Of a DNA stretch of 64,000 bases, positions 25,352 through 37,828 are shown in pieces. Location of the stretch: assembly GCA_002943765.1 (NCBI GenBank), contig PQWQ01000013.1, forward strand, positions 682,001 to 746,000, in the 5' to 3' direction. Below the pieces are notes generated by a model that was not told the origin of the DNA, did not search any database, and worked only from the letters and a program-made list of their open reading frames with translations. The stretch is from Psoroptes ovis (lineage: Eukaryota; Arthropoda; Arachnida; Sarcoptiformes; Psoroptidae). Each line of letters starts with the position of its first letter. The first letter of the stretch is position 1. Position numbers and translations under genes: made by a program.

Positions 25352-28300
25352 TCATTTCATTATCATCGGTATTATAAATGCAATCGTCAATATTAAGGCT
25401 GCTATAATCAAAAATAATGTTGAAATGGTAAAACGTAAATTTTCATAAGAATTTGTTTGATGTCTGAATCGATGAAATTGTGATCTTCCACTTTCTTTAA
25501 TGCTTATCATTACAGATCTGTCAAATGAGAAAAAATTATAATACAGATAAATTCAATGATCGTGAAAAATGTTTATAAATATAATGATGAATGATATTTA
25601 CCTCATTGTAAATAATATCATACATAGAATACAATATAATTCTTGAATTTTTATTTGCAATTTTTTCTGCCATGTACGATCTTCAAATGGTGTTAATTTT
25701 TGCACTAATCTTTGATAAAATGAATGAATTTTTTCTGTATTGAATTCACTTATTGTAATGGATAATTTTTTCGTTAATACTGTTTGCAAATTTTCATTTG
25801 TTGTTTCATTATTATTCATATCATTTTCAATACTTGAATACTTCCTGTCATTTTTGTTATCATCATCATATTCAATATCATTTTTATTATCATTATTACT
25901 ATTGAAATGATGCTCATCACTTTGTCGATCACTATCATCATTATTATTTGTCGTTTTTGATTCATTAATTACATCCGATTTTTCTGTCGATTTTGATTCC
26001 GGTAAATTTTCTATCAGTCCATCTTTTGAATCATTGTCAAGTTCTTGATGATCATCAATCGATGTTAATGTCCTATGGCGGTTACGAATCGGCATTTTTC
26101 TATATCTGGCGATTTTCGCCTCTTCATCTTCATCGTCACTATTTTCATTATTGTCATCATCATTGTTACTATTATTATCATCATTAGTTTCTTCCTTTCT
26201 TTCCCTTAATTGTCGAGCAGCTGCTTCATTAAATAATTGTAGTAATCGCGGACGATTACGAATTTCGGCCGCTGGTACTGAAAGACGTCTTGTACGCATA
26301 TATTTCTGATCATTCGAACCATCCGAACCACGACTTCTTTGTTGATAACTGACCTGTATATTTTGTAATTGATTTGCCATCAATAAGGGATTGATTCGTC
26401 TTGAATCTCTCTATCAATAGATAAGATTAATCATAATTATTGATATCATGAATTAAATTGGAAATTTAAAAAATTTACGTTTTTCGAACGTCTTCCATTA
26501 TTCAATGAGCCTGAATTATAATCATCAAGATCATCGATCTTACTCGTCGTTGCTAATAATCGTTTCATATCCTCTAACTCTTTGGCATCACGTTCTTTGG
26601 CACGTTTAAGATTTTCAGTATGTAATAGAATGACATCGAAGGCAGCACTTAATTTTTCTTCTTGTTTAACTGAACCATATAATTCTGAACGTGATGATAT
26701 TTTCATCATTGTTGCTTTGATAACTTGTACTTGCATATCAATTTTGTCCAACATTTCTTTCAACTCTTTCAATTGTAATAATGTTGTATTATAAATATAT
26801 TTACTATCACAACTTAACAATAAACGATAAAGTTCTTGTATGTATTCTTGTAAATTATTCAATTCATTTTTTGCATCATTTTCAGCTACATCACGTTGAT
26901 GACGATATAATTGTATTCGCTGAGCTAATGTAAATTTATCTGTTTTAAATGCTAACGATAATGTATGAAATTTCGAATCAATTTCTTGCTCACTAAGACT
27001 TTCAATATTGCACGTATTTTCGCATAACAAACATAATTTTCGCAACATTACATCCGGTAATGATGGAAAAACTTCAGATTGCTGCGTTTGTTGTTGATTC
27101 ATTGTTGAATTATTATTATTATTATTATTATCATAATCATTGTTTGATTGATGTTTAGGTTGCCGATCATTATTATTTGTTGGCACTATTTTATCATAAA
27201 TATTGGTAGTATTATCATCACTATGATGATCTTCAATATCACAGCTTGATATTCTTTTCAATGATGGTTTTCGTCTCATTTTTATTTTATTTTCTTCAAT
27301 CGATTTCTGAGAAATGAGAAAAATTTAGAAATTTTAAAAATTTCAAATTCATTCAAGTATTTCAAAGAAAAAAAATTCAGAAAATAAAGCTTACATTCAA
27401 TTCAATTGTTAATGATTGTTTCAATTCATTTGCTAACGATGATGATTCGACATTATTAACAATATCATTTGATTTGTCACTATATGTTGATATTATTGTT
27501 CAGTGAAACAAAAACAAATAAAAAAATTGATTAAAATTTTTGGTTAATTGATTTTTTTTTCATTTTATTAGGAAAAATTTGATCAGTTAAACAACATTCT
27601 GCATCAACATTAACAATATGGGGTTGACAATTTAATTTTATTTCATACACATTTTATTATTATTATTATTATTGTTTTTGTTTGTAATTAATTTGAAAAT
27701 AGAGAAATATTTAAATTGAAAAAAAAACATTGAAACAAACAAAATTTTTAGAAAATGATCATGTTCAGAAGCTTTTTTCAAATGAAATTCACTAATTTTC
27801 AAATATAAAAAAAAGAAAAGGAAAGAATTGATGCGATTTCATCGAAAAAAGTAAAAATAATTAATGATAAGCTATTCAAGGTTTTCAACGTTACTAATCG
27901 ATTAATTAATTTTAGTTTTGTTTCTTTTTCATTTTAGATTAAATGAAAAATTCATTAACGAAAATTGCGGGAAAAAAAATATTCGGGCCTTTTTCGTGTT
28001 CGATTTTCAATTTCAATCAAAGAAATTTTAATTTGAAATTCTCAAATTAAAATTCATTACATGATTACAACAACACTTGATCGTTGGTTGAATAAACAAA
28101 ACTATCATCGAAGTCGAAATCACAAGAGAATTTGTGCTTTAATTTTTTCAAGTTCTTAATTTTTGATTTATCCAAATGATTTTTATCAGAAATTATTTTC
28201 TTGATTTTCTCTTTCTTTTCTCGAAATGACTTGAATTCCAGTTTTTATTTTGATTTTGCAGAAAAAAAATGAAAAATACACATACAAACACACTTATACA

Positions 28301-31050
28301 AGCTAGCTAATGTCATATTTATTTGATTGAAAATTTCTTCATTAATCCGATAATATATTAAATTATTCATGAATTTAATATTCAACTCAAATTAAAATAT
28401 GAAATTATTCGAGAAATAGAAAGTGTCTTTGAATATTTTTCATTTTCAACACTTTCATGTAAAAAGAACCTTAGCTACTTTGTTTGGATTGTCTATTTGT
28501 TAATCAATGATATCAACAAAAAAATTCAATTAATTGATTGAAAAAATCTGGTATAAAAAAATTCATAATAATAATAATAATGATAATAATATCTGAATTA
28601 CCATCAAATTTACTTAGTTGATTACTTTTTTTTAAATTTTGTTTTTCATTTCATATATAATTAATAAATAGATGATGATAGATTGAAAAATTGCATGTTT
28701 TCATTTAAATAAATTTTTTTTTCTAAACACTTGTACACTTAAATAGCCTTGAAAGAAAAGAAGTATGCGTGTAAATATCAAACAGATTCACTTTAAATCA
28801 TTTCTCTTGAATTTGAAATTTCTGTTTTTTTTTAATTTGCTTTCAAAATGTTTAAGAAATACCAATCAATCGATTAAATATTAATTGCTTGTTTTTTGAA
28901 AAAAGACACCTGAAGCTTTTGGTGATTATTTTTTTTCAATGTTTTGTCACCAAACATTATTTTAAATGAATGAATAAAAACTTGCCTGTTCATCTGTTGT
29001 TTTTTGTTTATATTTTGATTATTCATCAATGATGATGATGTTTGTAAATATTGATTATCATGAATAAATTTATTGTTATAATAATGATTGTTTTCAATAA
29101 TATTTGATAATTCATTTATTTTCAACTTTAATATATCAATTTCAAAATCTTTTTCAGCCATTAATAATCGATAATTATCATCTAATTCGTTGATTGTATG
29201 CGATTGTTGTTGTTTCAATAATTTCATTTCATTTTGTTGAGTTTCATATTGTTTTTCCAATTCTAAATATTTTTTATTTATGTTGATCAATGTTGATAAT
29301 TCAATTTCGTTTGTGTTCAACTAAATTTTCATGGAGGAATGGAGGAAAAAAACAAAGTGAAAAAGAATGAAATTTGTCGTCAATTACAAATGTCAAATGT
29401 AATTTTTCATTTTTCAAATTGTTCAATATGTGTATGTTTGGCCGACAATTTTGATTTTGTCTGTTTTCAAATGAAAAAAACTAATTAGGAAAATACAAAA
29501 ATCAATGATCATTTGTTGGCCATTTCCTTTTGAACATTTGAATGAAAATTTAGAAATTAATTTTAATGCACTAATTATTAATTTTTTTTTGAATTTAATT
29601 TTAACTTACTTGTTTTTTCAACAATTTAATTTCATCTTGTTGTTTACGTTTTTGCAATAATAATTCATGTTCTTGTAATTTTAAATCATTATTGAATTGT
29701 TCAACTTCTAGATAATTTTCTTTTAATAATTTTATCTCATTTTCGCGAAATTGTAATTTTTTCTTATTCAATTCATTCGTTTGTTGCAATTGCTTTTTCA
29801 ATAATTGATTTTCTTGATTTAAATCAATAATATGTTCTTCCATGTAGATTATTTTCTTTGTCATCAATTCGATTTGCTTTTTTTGTTCATTTATCCTCAT
29901 TTCAAATTCATTTTTATCATTATATTTTGTTGATAATATCGATGCTGATGATGATCTCGATGATGATGATGATGGCCGATATTGATCATTGAAATAATTT
30001 TGATCATTATTATTATTAGAATCATGATTATTAATTTCGCTAATATCGATATTCTCATATTTAATCACTAAATCATCATTATCATCATCATCATAAATAT
30101 CACGATTTTGGCTTGGTTGATTAATCATTGCTGATTGTTGATTATTATTAAATGATTCAATAATAGATTCATAGGCTAATTAAAAAAAATTTTCCATTAT
30201 TCGATAAAATATCGAGAAAAAAAATAAATGGAACTCACAATTATTAACATCGTTATTGTCAGTTTCATTTAAAAATGATGAACGAATAAATTTTGTTGAT
30301 TGATCCTCATCATCATTGTCATCAATTATTTCGAGATTTGTGGTTAAATTGTTATTGTTGAAATCAACGTTACTGTTTTCGTTATTATATTTATTGATAT
30401 CAAATATTTTTCGATCATTAAAATTATTAGTGTTTATATTTTCAGTTCGACCATTATTACAATTACTATTATGATCGATTTCACGTTGTTGATTTTGATG
30501 GAAATATGTTTTTAAATTTGAATTTTCTATTGTTTTGGTTGTTGTTGTTATGGGAATTAAAGCATCATTTTCCATTTTCCTTGGTAGTTTGTCATTATTT
30601 TTGTGACAATTATCATTATTATTATTATTGTTCTTGTCATTTAATGTCAATGATAATGATGATAAAGATGATGATGATGATGATGTCGATAATGTTGATA
30701 AAGAAGGTAATCTTTTTACATCGGCTTTATTTATAAAATGATAACGATTATCAGAATCAGATGATTGTCTTATTAAATTTTGTTTGTTGGGCCATGTCAT
30801 AATCGATTTTTCGCTACACACATAAAGGAATTAATTATTCTAAATGAGACTTATTGCGAAAAACTTACTTAGAATGATGATGATTATGCATTGATATTTT
30901 TGATGAATGGTTTGATATTAAACTTGCAGAGCGTCTTATAAATGTTTTTATTGTTTTAATTTTTTTACCGAATACATTCGATAGCAATGATTTGGGACGT
31001 TCAAATTCCAAATGATTGATATTATTCTCATTATTATTCATGTGTATCAA
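25352..31050 (-). CDS. IRAG/LRMP (Jaw1)-like coiled-coil, tail-anchored protein
   Basis: Minus-strand exons 31050-30869, 30813-30239, 30175-29610, 29320-28986, 27479-27395, 27306-26479, 26410-25602 and 25517-25352 close in phase to 1181 residues. The core (about 655-800: LRKLCLLCENTCNIESLSEQ, FKTDKFTLAQRIQLYRHQRD, then coiled coil) matches the vertebrate IRAG1/MRVI1 and IRAG2/LRMP family. The last exon, too short for simple ORF detection, encodes a single transmembrane tail (TLFLIIAALILTIAFIIP) a few residues before the stop, as in LRMP/Jaw1. Those proteins sit in the ER or outer nuclear envelope and bind IP3 receptors; IRAG1 is a cGMP-kinase substrate. The first four exons encode Asn/Asp/Ser-rich sequence and long Gln/Lys coiled coils. 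They are joined to the core through a GC-AG intron (donor AG|GCAAGT at 28985) that restores phase, so that join is less certain than the rest. Confidence 0.78.
27480..28985 (-). other. Large intron within the IRAG-like gene
   Basis: About 1.5 kb between the GC donor at 28985 and the TAG acceptor at 27480-27482. I found no convincing extra exon; A/T runs dominate. If the GC donor is not used, this stretch would separate two genes. Confidence 0.5.
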
Positions 31051-32160
31051 TGTTTGTTTTTCTTTGATTAATTAATTAATCAATCAATTAATTGATTCGA
31101 TTCGATCGATAATTTTTTTCATGAAAATTTTGCAGTTGATTTAATTTGATTAATTGTTTTTATTTCATAAATTATAAATTCTATCGAAAAAAAGCCTTCA
31201 AAAAATGGATTGACGAATAGAAAAATCCATACCGAACGTCATCATATCGATGCGTTATTGGTTTTTTTTGGTCTATTCTTCACATCAACATAACGTAAAA
31301 ATCATACCAACCATAATCATTAATATATGATAGAAATTGTATTAAATATAATCAAAGCCACTGAAAAAATTGTCATATTTTTTATTTTGCTAAAAAGATT
31401 TAGTCGTTGGTTTTATGAGGTAAACGTTTGTTGTTAAAATTGTTGTCGTTGTCGTACATCGGTTTAAATCAATAACATATTGAAAAAAAAATCATGTTGC
31501 AATACACCATTGAAACTAATCAATGTGAAAATATGATAGGAAAAACATGAAAAATTTACATTCAAATTAAATAATCATCATCATCGTTTCGTTTACGTTT
31601 ACATTTTTGTATTCGTATTTATATTTGTACAAAATTTAAATAACCAATTGACCAATAAATGAATGAATAAACATATATTTATTTATTCATTTATTTGTTT
31701 GCTTTTCGATGCGATTTTGGAAAATTTATTCGATTTTTTTTAGTGACGATAATTTATCAATCACAGACGATTTTCCTTTATTTTCCTTTTTTCTCCGTCT
31801 TCGTGATTAGTGTTGACGCGTTTTTTCGCATCAAAGAATAAGATTGAAATTTAGACAAGACATGGAAATCGTTGAAAATTTTCCCTGATTTCTTTTTCTA
31901 TGCTCCTCGATAATTGCAAATAAAATATGCAAATATTTACTTTAGCTTGTCTCAATTAAAAAATAATTAGGAAAATGATAATTTTCACATAAAAATTGTC
32001 ATTAAATCGGTTTCTTCGCTACGAGGATTTCAAATTTCAATGTGTGGAAATAATCGATTGTATCGATATTTTTCATGAATTGACAGGCGCCAGCTGAAAA
32101 ATTCATTTTTTTCTTGAGAGAAAAAAAATATTTAAAAATATTTAAAAAAATATTTGAAAA
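31051..32160. promoter_or_regulatory. Divergent promoter region, IRAG-like (-) and MED30 (+)
   Basis: About 1.1 kb between two head-to-head start codons. Immediately upstream of the minus-strand start (31068-31110) is a dense array of overlapping ATTA/TGATT motifs. Near MED30 (32083-32098) is a GC-richer palindromic patch, GGCGCC followed by CAGCTG. Regulatory role is inferred from position only. Confidence 0.45.
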
Positions 32161-33054
32161 ATGATGAACAAAAATGGTATGAATAATCCACCAGTTGGTC
32201 CACAACAACAGCAATTACCAATGTCTGGAATAAATCGTCCACCGCCACCACCATCATTGATGCAGCAACCTCCACAATCATCGCAAATGTTGCCTGGAAA
32301 TGTACAATCACCAGTTTCGCATCCAATGCCACGACAAATAATGCCAGTGCAACAACAATCAATGCAAGGATCAACCGGTATGGTACAATCACCGATGATG
32401 CCGCAAATGATGATGTCACAACAGCAGCAGCAACAACAACCACCACCCATAATGTCACAAGTGCCACCGATGCAGCAACAGCAATTACCCCAACAGACTA
32501 TGCAGCCTGCACAACATCCACAACCGTTCCCGAAACAGATATTATGCAGATTAGGCGTTGATACTGTTCAAGATATTGTATCGAAAACTTTAGAATTATT
32601 CCAAAATTTACGATCTATGGGTGCACAACTAGCCAATACAAATCAACAATTGGATGATAAAAAAAATAAGATTAAAGATACAATCAAAATTATCGAAACA
32701 TTATTTATTAAATTACGAAAAATTTATAACACATGTAATGAACCATCATCAATGGATTATGTAGATTTAAAATCATTGTTACCTTTAAAAGATGATGATG
32801 ACGGTGTTGATAGTGATGAAGAAAATAATGAAAAATCACATACAAATGGACAAGTTAATCATTCATCAATGACAATGCGTCCGTTATCAAATGAAGAGAA
32901 AAAAAATAATCCAAAATTACAACAATTAGAAAAAGAATATTTTGATCTTGTCGAATTGAATCGATTAAAAAACAGACAAATCAAAGAAATAATCGATCGT
33001 ATTAGGAAAATGGTTTGGGACATCAATACGATGTTAGCGATGCGAAGACCTTAA
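32161..33054 (+). CDS. MED30: Mediator complex subunit 30
   Basis: Single-exon, 297 residues. The first about 118 residues are Gln/Pro/Met-rich low complexity. The conserved MED30 core follows: ILCRLGVDTVQDIVSKTLEL, NLRSMGAQLAN, and a C-terminal helix with LVELNRLKNRQIKEIIDRIR and KMVWDINTMLAMR ending close to the stop, as in metazoan MED30. The protein is a head/metazoan-specific subunit of Mediator, bridging transcription factors and RNA polymerase II in the nucleus. It is longer than the human protein (about 178 residues) because of the N-terminal extension, as in insects. AATAAA at 33119-33124 lies 65 bp after the stop and only about 130 bp before the WTAP start, so the two genes are tightly packed. 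Confidence 0.95.
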   Translation: MMNKNGMNNPPVGPQQQQLPMSGINRPPPPPSLMQQPPQSSQMLPGNVQSPVSHPMPRQIMPVQQQSMQGSTGMVQSPMMPQMMMSQQQQQQQPPPIMSQVPPMQQQQLPQQTMQPAQHPQPFPKQILCRLGVDTVQDIVSKTLELFQNLRSMGAQLANTNQQLDDKKNKIKDTIKIIETLFIKLRKIYNTCNEPSSMDYVDLKSLLPLKDDDDGVDSDEENNEKSHTNGQVNHSSMTMRPLSNEEKKNNPKLQQLEKEYFDLVELNRLKNRQIKEIIDRIRKMVWDINTMLAMRRP

Positions 33055-33118
33055 TCTTAGAAGCTTTACCATTTGAATTTTTTCCATAAATTGTAAATTG
33101 AGAAATTTTTAAAAATTG

Positions 33119-33124
33119 AATAAA
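33119..33124 (+). terminator. Polyadenylation signal of MED30
   Basis: AATAAA about 65 bp after the MED30 stop, before the closely following WTAP gene. Confidence 0.5.
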
Positions 33125-33256
33125 TTTCATCAATTCTCTATTTCTACGCCAATCGCAGCGGCTATTGCAACTCGAATAACACGGCATTTTTTTCTTTGTT
33201 GTCAATTTGAATTTGATTTTCTAATGGTTTTTTGAAATCCTAAAAAACATCTCAAA

Positions 33257-34194
33257 ATGTCCGAAACATCGAATTCTCCTGCCGAAGTTAAGCCAGTTGA
33301 ATCAAATGATCAATCAATGAATGAAATCGTATCGAACAATGTCAACAATCAGCTTGTCGACGGTGATAATTCAACAACATTCAAATCTGATCCGATTCCA
33401 AATAAAGAAAATGGGATGATTAGTGAAAAAGAATTAGATTCAATTAGAAATAGCTATGAAAATAAACTTAGACAACAGCAACTGGAATCGACACGTAAAG
33501 AAAATATATTAATCATGAGATTGACTTTAAAAGAACAAGAATTACAAGACTGTTTGCATTTGATTGAAACATTGAAATCATCTAATCGCACAAATCAAAT
33601 GGAATCATTATATTTAGATCCAGCATTGAATTATCTGTTTGAAAAAATGAAAAAAGAAGTAGATATGGCTAAAAAGCGTGTTGAAGAAATGCAAAACGAT
33701 ATGAATGCATGGAAATTCAATTCGGATAGGTAAATTTTACTAATTTTTCATAATTCATTGAGTATTTTCATTTTGTATTTCTTGAAACTAAAAGTGTTTC
33801 AGGTAAGCAATTAATGGCAAAATGTAGACTGTTGCACGATGAAAATGAAGAATTAGGCAAAATGATATCCAGTGGCAAAATAGCTCAATTAGAAAGTGGT
33901 CTAGCAATGCATAAAAAATATTCCGAGACATTGAATAAAAGTCAAGCTGATGCTGAAGAAGTACTGAATGAAATTGAAGAAAATGTTGAAGGTTATCAAA
34001 ATACTGTTTATTTTCTGCAACAACAATTGAAACAATTAAAAGAGAATTATGAAAATTTGGAGAAAATAATAGAAAATTGTGATGATTGTAAGAAAAAATT
34101 GGAAAACATCGGCAAAAGTGAATCAAACACGATCGATAATAATGATGACAACATCGAAGACAATTCTGATCAAACATCGATGATGATAAATTAA
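33257..34194 (+). CDS. WTAP: WTAP / female-lethal(2)d, m6A writer complex regulatory subunit
   Basis: Exons 33257-33729 and 33795-34194 (65-bp intron) give 290 residues. After an acidic N-terminus, a long coiled coil starts near residue 65 with recognisable WTAP blocks: KENILIMRLTLKEQELQD, LYLDPALNYLFEKMKKE, DMNAWKFNSDS, GKQLMAKCRLLHDENEELG, KIAQLESGLAMHKKYSE and VEGYQNTVYFLQQQLKQLKE. WTAP recruits METTL3/METTL14 to mRNA in nuclear speckles; the Drosophila orthologue fl(2)d also acts in Sxl splicing. The acceptor is AAAAG at 33790-33794; the nearby TTTCAG would create a stop codon. Length is close to the conserved core; vertebrates carry a longer Ser-rich tail. AATAAA at 34210-34215 follows. 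Confidence 0.96.
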
Positions 34195-34209
34195 ATTTAT
34201 TCAAATGTA

Positions 34210-34215
34210 AATAAA
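34210..34215 (+). terminator. Polyadenylation signal of WTAP
   Basis: AATAAA 16 bp after the WTAP stop codon. The rest of the 34195-34546 spacer, which is convergent with the zinc-finger gene, holds no gene. Confidence 0.45.
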
Positions 34216-34546
34216 AATTCATTTATTTTTCACTGATTAATGGAATTATTTTTCATTATTATTATTGTTAATTCAATTATCATTATTGATAATTATTACT
34301 TGACTAGCTCTGTACAACGCATAATTTTATTTTTGTCATACAAAAAAAAATCATTGTCATTTTGTATTTTGAAAATATGAAATTTGAAAAAACAATTTTT
34401 TTTTTGAAGAATGTATTCGTTTCAAATTATTCATGATCGAGAGAAAATGATAAATGAACAAATAAAATAACTTATTTTCTAACATTGATTGAACATTGAC
34501 TATGATGACATGAGAACATCAATCAAGGAATCTATCAAAATAGAAT

Positions 34547-37051
34547 TTATGAAGACCAAACTGAAATATTGTTTTGTTGTTGTCGGTTGCTATTATGGCT
34601 ATTTCCATTGGTGTTTGAATTCGAGTTAGGCTGATTATTATTATTATTTGATGACAAATTCGGTATTGTTGAGGATAATGTTGTTGTCGATGATGATGAT
34701 GAAATTGTATTAGTAATTACATTATTATTATTAATATGATTATTTGCATTCGTTTGTTGCTGTTGATTATCAGTTTCGCCGTTAGGATTAGAAGCTGTTG
34801 ATGCTAATGCCATATGATTGGATATTTTTGTAGATAAATTCCCAGCACTATTATTATCATCATCAGTAGCATTCGATAATGCTGGATAATGTAATAAAGC
34901 AATTGTATTCAATTGATTTTGTGTCAACATTTGTATATGCTGTAATTGTAATTGTTGGTGCTGCTGTTGTGGATTAGATGGATGATGAGGATGATTATTA
35001 AGACTACTTGTATGATGATTTTGTTGATTATGGCCATGGTGCTGTTGTTGGGGTTGTTGATGATGATGATGATGATTAGATGTTGCTGCGACCGTAGCTA
35101 TATCGGGTGTTGATGTGACAGAAATAGCATTAAAATGATCACCGGCCTCGACGAAATCATTTGCAGAATTCAAGTCCATTTTAATATGATCTTTTTCACG
35201 ATGTTTTTTCAATTTATCCCATTTATCAAAAACTTTATTACAGCCGACAAAAGTACATTTGATCGGTTCATGGGTCAATTGATGACGATTTAATTCAGTT
35301 TTATTATTACATTGGAAATTACAACCAGGCCAAATACATATTTGCTCTTTTTTGGTTGAATCTTTGAGATGAACACTTAATTTATGATTGCGTAATTTAT
35401 CTGCTCGTGAATAACGCTTGTCACATCCACCAATTTCGCAAACATATGGTTTTTCGCCCGTATGTATCATACGATGACGATTAAGATCATTTTTTGAGAT
35501 CGAACGATAATTACAATTGTCCCAACTGCAAACAAAAGGTTTTTCAGATGGATCTTTATGAACGTATAGATGACGATTCAATTTATAAGAGTTACGAAAT
35601 ACTTTTCCACAGTGTGGACATGGTCGCATTCCTTTTGGCATTTTATCGGTTGAATTCATAGCTAATGTTGATGAAGACGATGATGGCGTCACATTCAAGA
35701 TGGCGGCCTGCTGAAGAGAAAATTGGCCATTATTGTTGCTATTATTCATTATCATCATCATTTTATTATTATTGCTAGTTTTAGAGGGATTTTGGGATGC
35801 AAATTTATTGACCTCCGATTCCATTTCTTTATCAATCATTTTACACATCTTATCCATGAACATTAATTCTTGCTTATGTGATTCTTCATTTTTTTTATTT
35901 AAAAATTTTTGCTGCGACAATTCATACTGTAAAAATTCTAAAAATGATTCGTGCATAAATGATGGCTCAATATCGCGTTCAAAATTTATTAAAAATTTCC
36001 AGGGAATATCATGACGGGATAAATTGATGAAAGTTGGAAACAAATATCGTAATTTATAAAATATTACCGACAATAATAGGCTAATGAATGTTATACTTGG
36101 TATTATTGTTTGAGAATTTATTTGCTGCTGCTGCTGTTCAGTATTGAATAAGTGTTCGATGTTTGCAGTGTCTTTGGGTGTCGTTGATGATAATTTAGAA
36201 TCAATATGTGTCATTTGATGATTGAATGCTAAATGATTATTTGCCATTGAATTGAATTCATTTATTTGTGAATATAATGAGTGTTGCGATTGTTCTTGAT
36301 GATTATTGGCGTGCTGCAATGAATGAATTTCATGATGAATGACATTATTATTCAAATTATTAATTGTTGTTGTTGCAGGTGATGAAGCTGTTGTTACAGC
36401 TGCTGATGATGATGATGATGATAAACCATTCATAAGTGATTTATTTTTGGCACCATGTTCTTTTGTCAATTTATCATTTGTTGATAATGAATGTTGTTGA
36501 TGATGACTGTGATGCTGATGATGATATGCATTGGATTCTTGAACATCAAATATATGCTCAAAGTCAATATTTTCGAATATATTACGGTTATAAAAAATTG
36601 AAAGCCAAAATATAATACATTTTGATTTTGTGTTACTAAAACATTCATCTAATGTCAATGACAAAATTGTTAATAATTAGATAGAATACAATTGAAAATG
36701 AAACAGACCATAATGATTGGAAGATGTGAAACGAAAATTAATATTAAAATAATTGATACAGTCCAAAATAAAATCAATAATCAGTTGTCGATTCAAATGA
36801 TTTAAGCCGGTAATGGCCTCGAACGGTTTATCATTGATAATGCCATTATTATTACTGTTTCCAGATCTACTCTGTGAATGTAATTTATTCAATGTTTGTT
36901 GCCTTTTATGGATGCCTGATAAATCAGACTGCTGTTGTTGTTGCTGTTGATCAACATTATTAATGTTATTATTACAAATAAATTGGTGAATATGATGATT
37001 GATTTCATTTAATATTAATAAAAAATTGTGCTCTTGATTTTGGTCCAACAT
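34547..37051 (-). CDS. C2H2 zinc-finger protein with five fingers
   Basis: Exons 37051-36709 and 36648-34547 around a 60-bp intron give 814 residues. Five adjacent C2H2 fingers lie roughly mid-protein: CPHCGKVFRNSYKLNRHLYVH, then fingers with CX4C spacing (CSWDNC, CEIGGC, CIWPGC, CTFVGC) and TGEKPY-type linkers. CX4C fingers of this style occur in GLI/ZIC and related factors, but I cannot assign a subfamily. Long flanks are rich in Gln, Asn, Ser and His. The intron is inferred because the frame is interrupted by one in-frame TAA at 36677; removing 36649-36708 (GTCTGT...TTAG) keeps phase. The start is uncertain: CAG at 37058-37060 suggests another 5' exon, and a possible ATG-GCA-AAG mini-exon sits at 37113-37121. 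Presumably a nuclear DNA-binding regulator. Confidence 0.75.
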
Positions 37052-37828
37052 TGCACACTGAATATTGATCGAATGAAAAAATCTATTCAAGTAAAATTAA
37101 AAATAAAACCACCTTTGCCATCTGAAATAATTTTCAGCCACAACAGTCATAAGGAAATTTTTAATTATTTATTGATTCATTAAATTTTCATTTTAAATCA
37201 ATAAAAGTTACTTTCAGCTAAAAAACACACCTGACATTTTAGTATTTTGGCATTTTTTTTAATTGACAACAAAAAAGCTGAAAATGAAAATAAACAAAAA
37301 AAAATTACTAGATTTTTTTGATTCAATAAACAAGCAAGCAATGCCCGTTTCATATGTTGTAAAGGTTCATTTGCTCTTCATTGCACAACTTTCAAGCTGT
37401 AAACGAAATGACGAGAGTGGCAATTTTTTCAAATTTAAATAATTTTCATTGCTTTTATTGATAATTCTTGAATAATTTACATTTATTAATTTTTTTCTTT
37501 GATTATTCAATTTAAAACTCCAAAAAAATAATAATTTATAAGAAGAAAACTAGAATAACATAACAAATATATTCATATTTATATCAAAACTTAAGACAGA
37601 GAAAATTAAATCAAAACAAATGATAAAACACATTGAAACAACTTTTTCAGGAAAAAAATGAGTGATAATGAAATTTGTTTTTTTGTCGATAATCATTTGA
37701 TAAAGATAAATCAAAGATAATTGAAACAATAATTGAATTATTGTTTTGTTTTCAGTGTTTTCTATGTTATCAAATAATAATGGAAATAATATTTAATAAT
37801 TTATGAGCAATGATTGATAATAATGATT
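37052..37828. other. Spacer between zinc-finger gene and adenylate cyclase
   Basis: About 780 bp with 5' sequence of the zinc-finger gene and the 3' end of the cyclase gene (both minus strand). No other gene seen. Confidence 0.5.

Noticed and set aside
32132..32467. Cys-, Ala- and Val-rich open frames antisense to MED30
   Set aside because: They are shadows of the CAG/CCA-rich coding strand encoding the Gln/Pro tract of MED30.
37113..37121. Nine-base ATG-GCA-AAG mini-exon as start of the zinc-finger gene
   Set aside because: Phase fits the CAG acceptor at 37060, but the donor (GTGGTT) is weak and the exon too small to support without transcripts; the internal ATG at 37051 was used instead.
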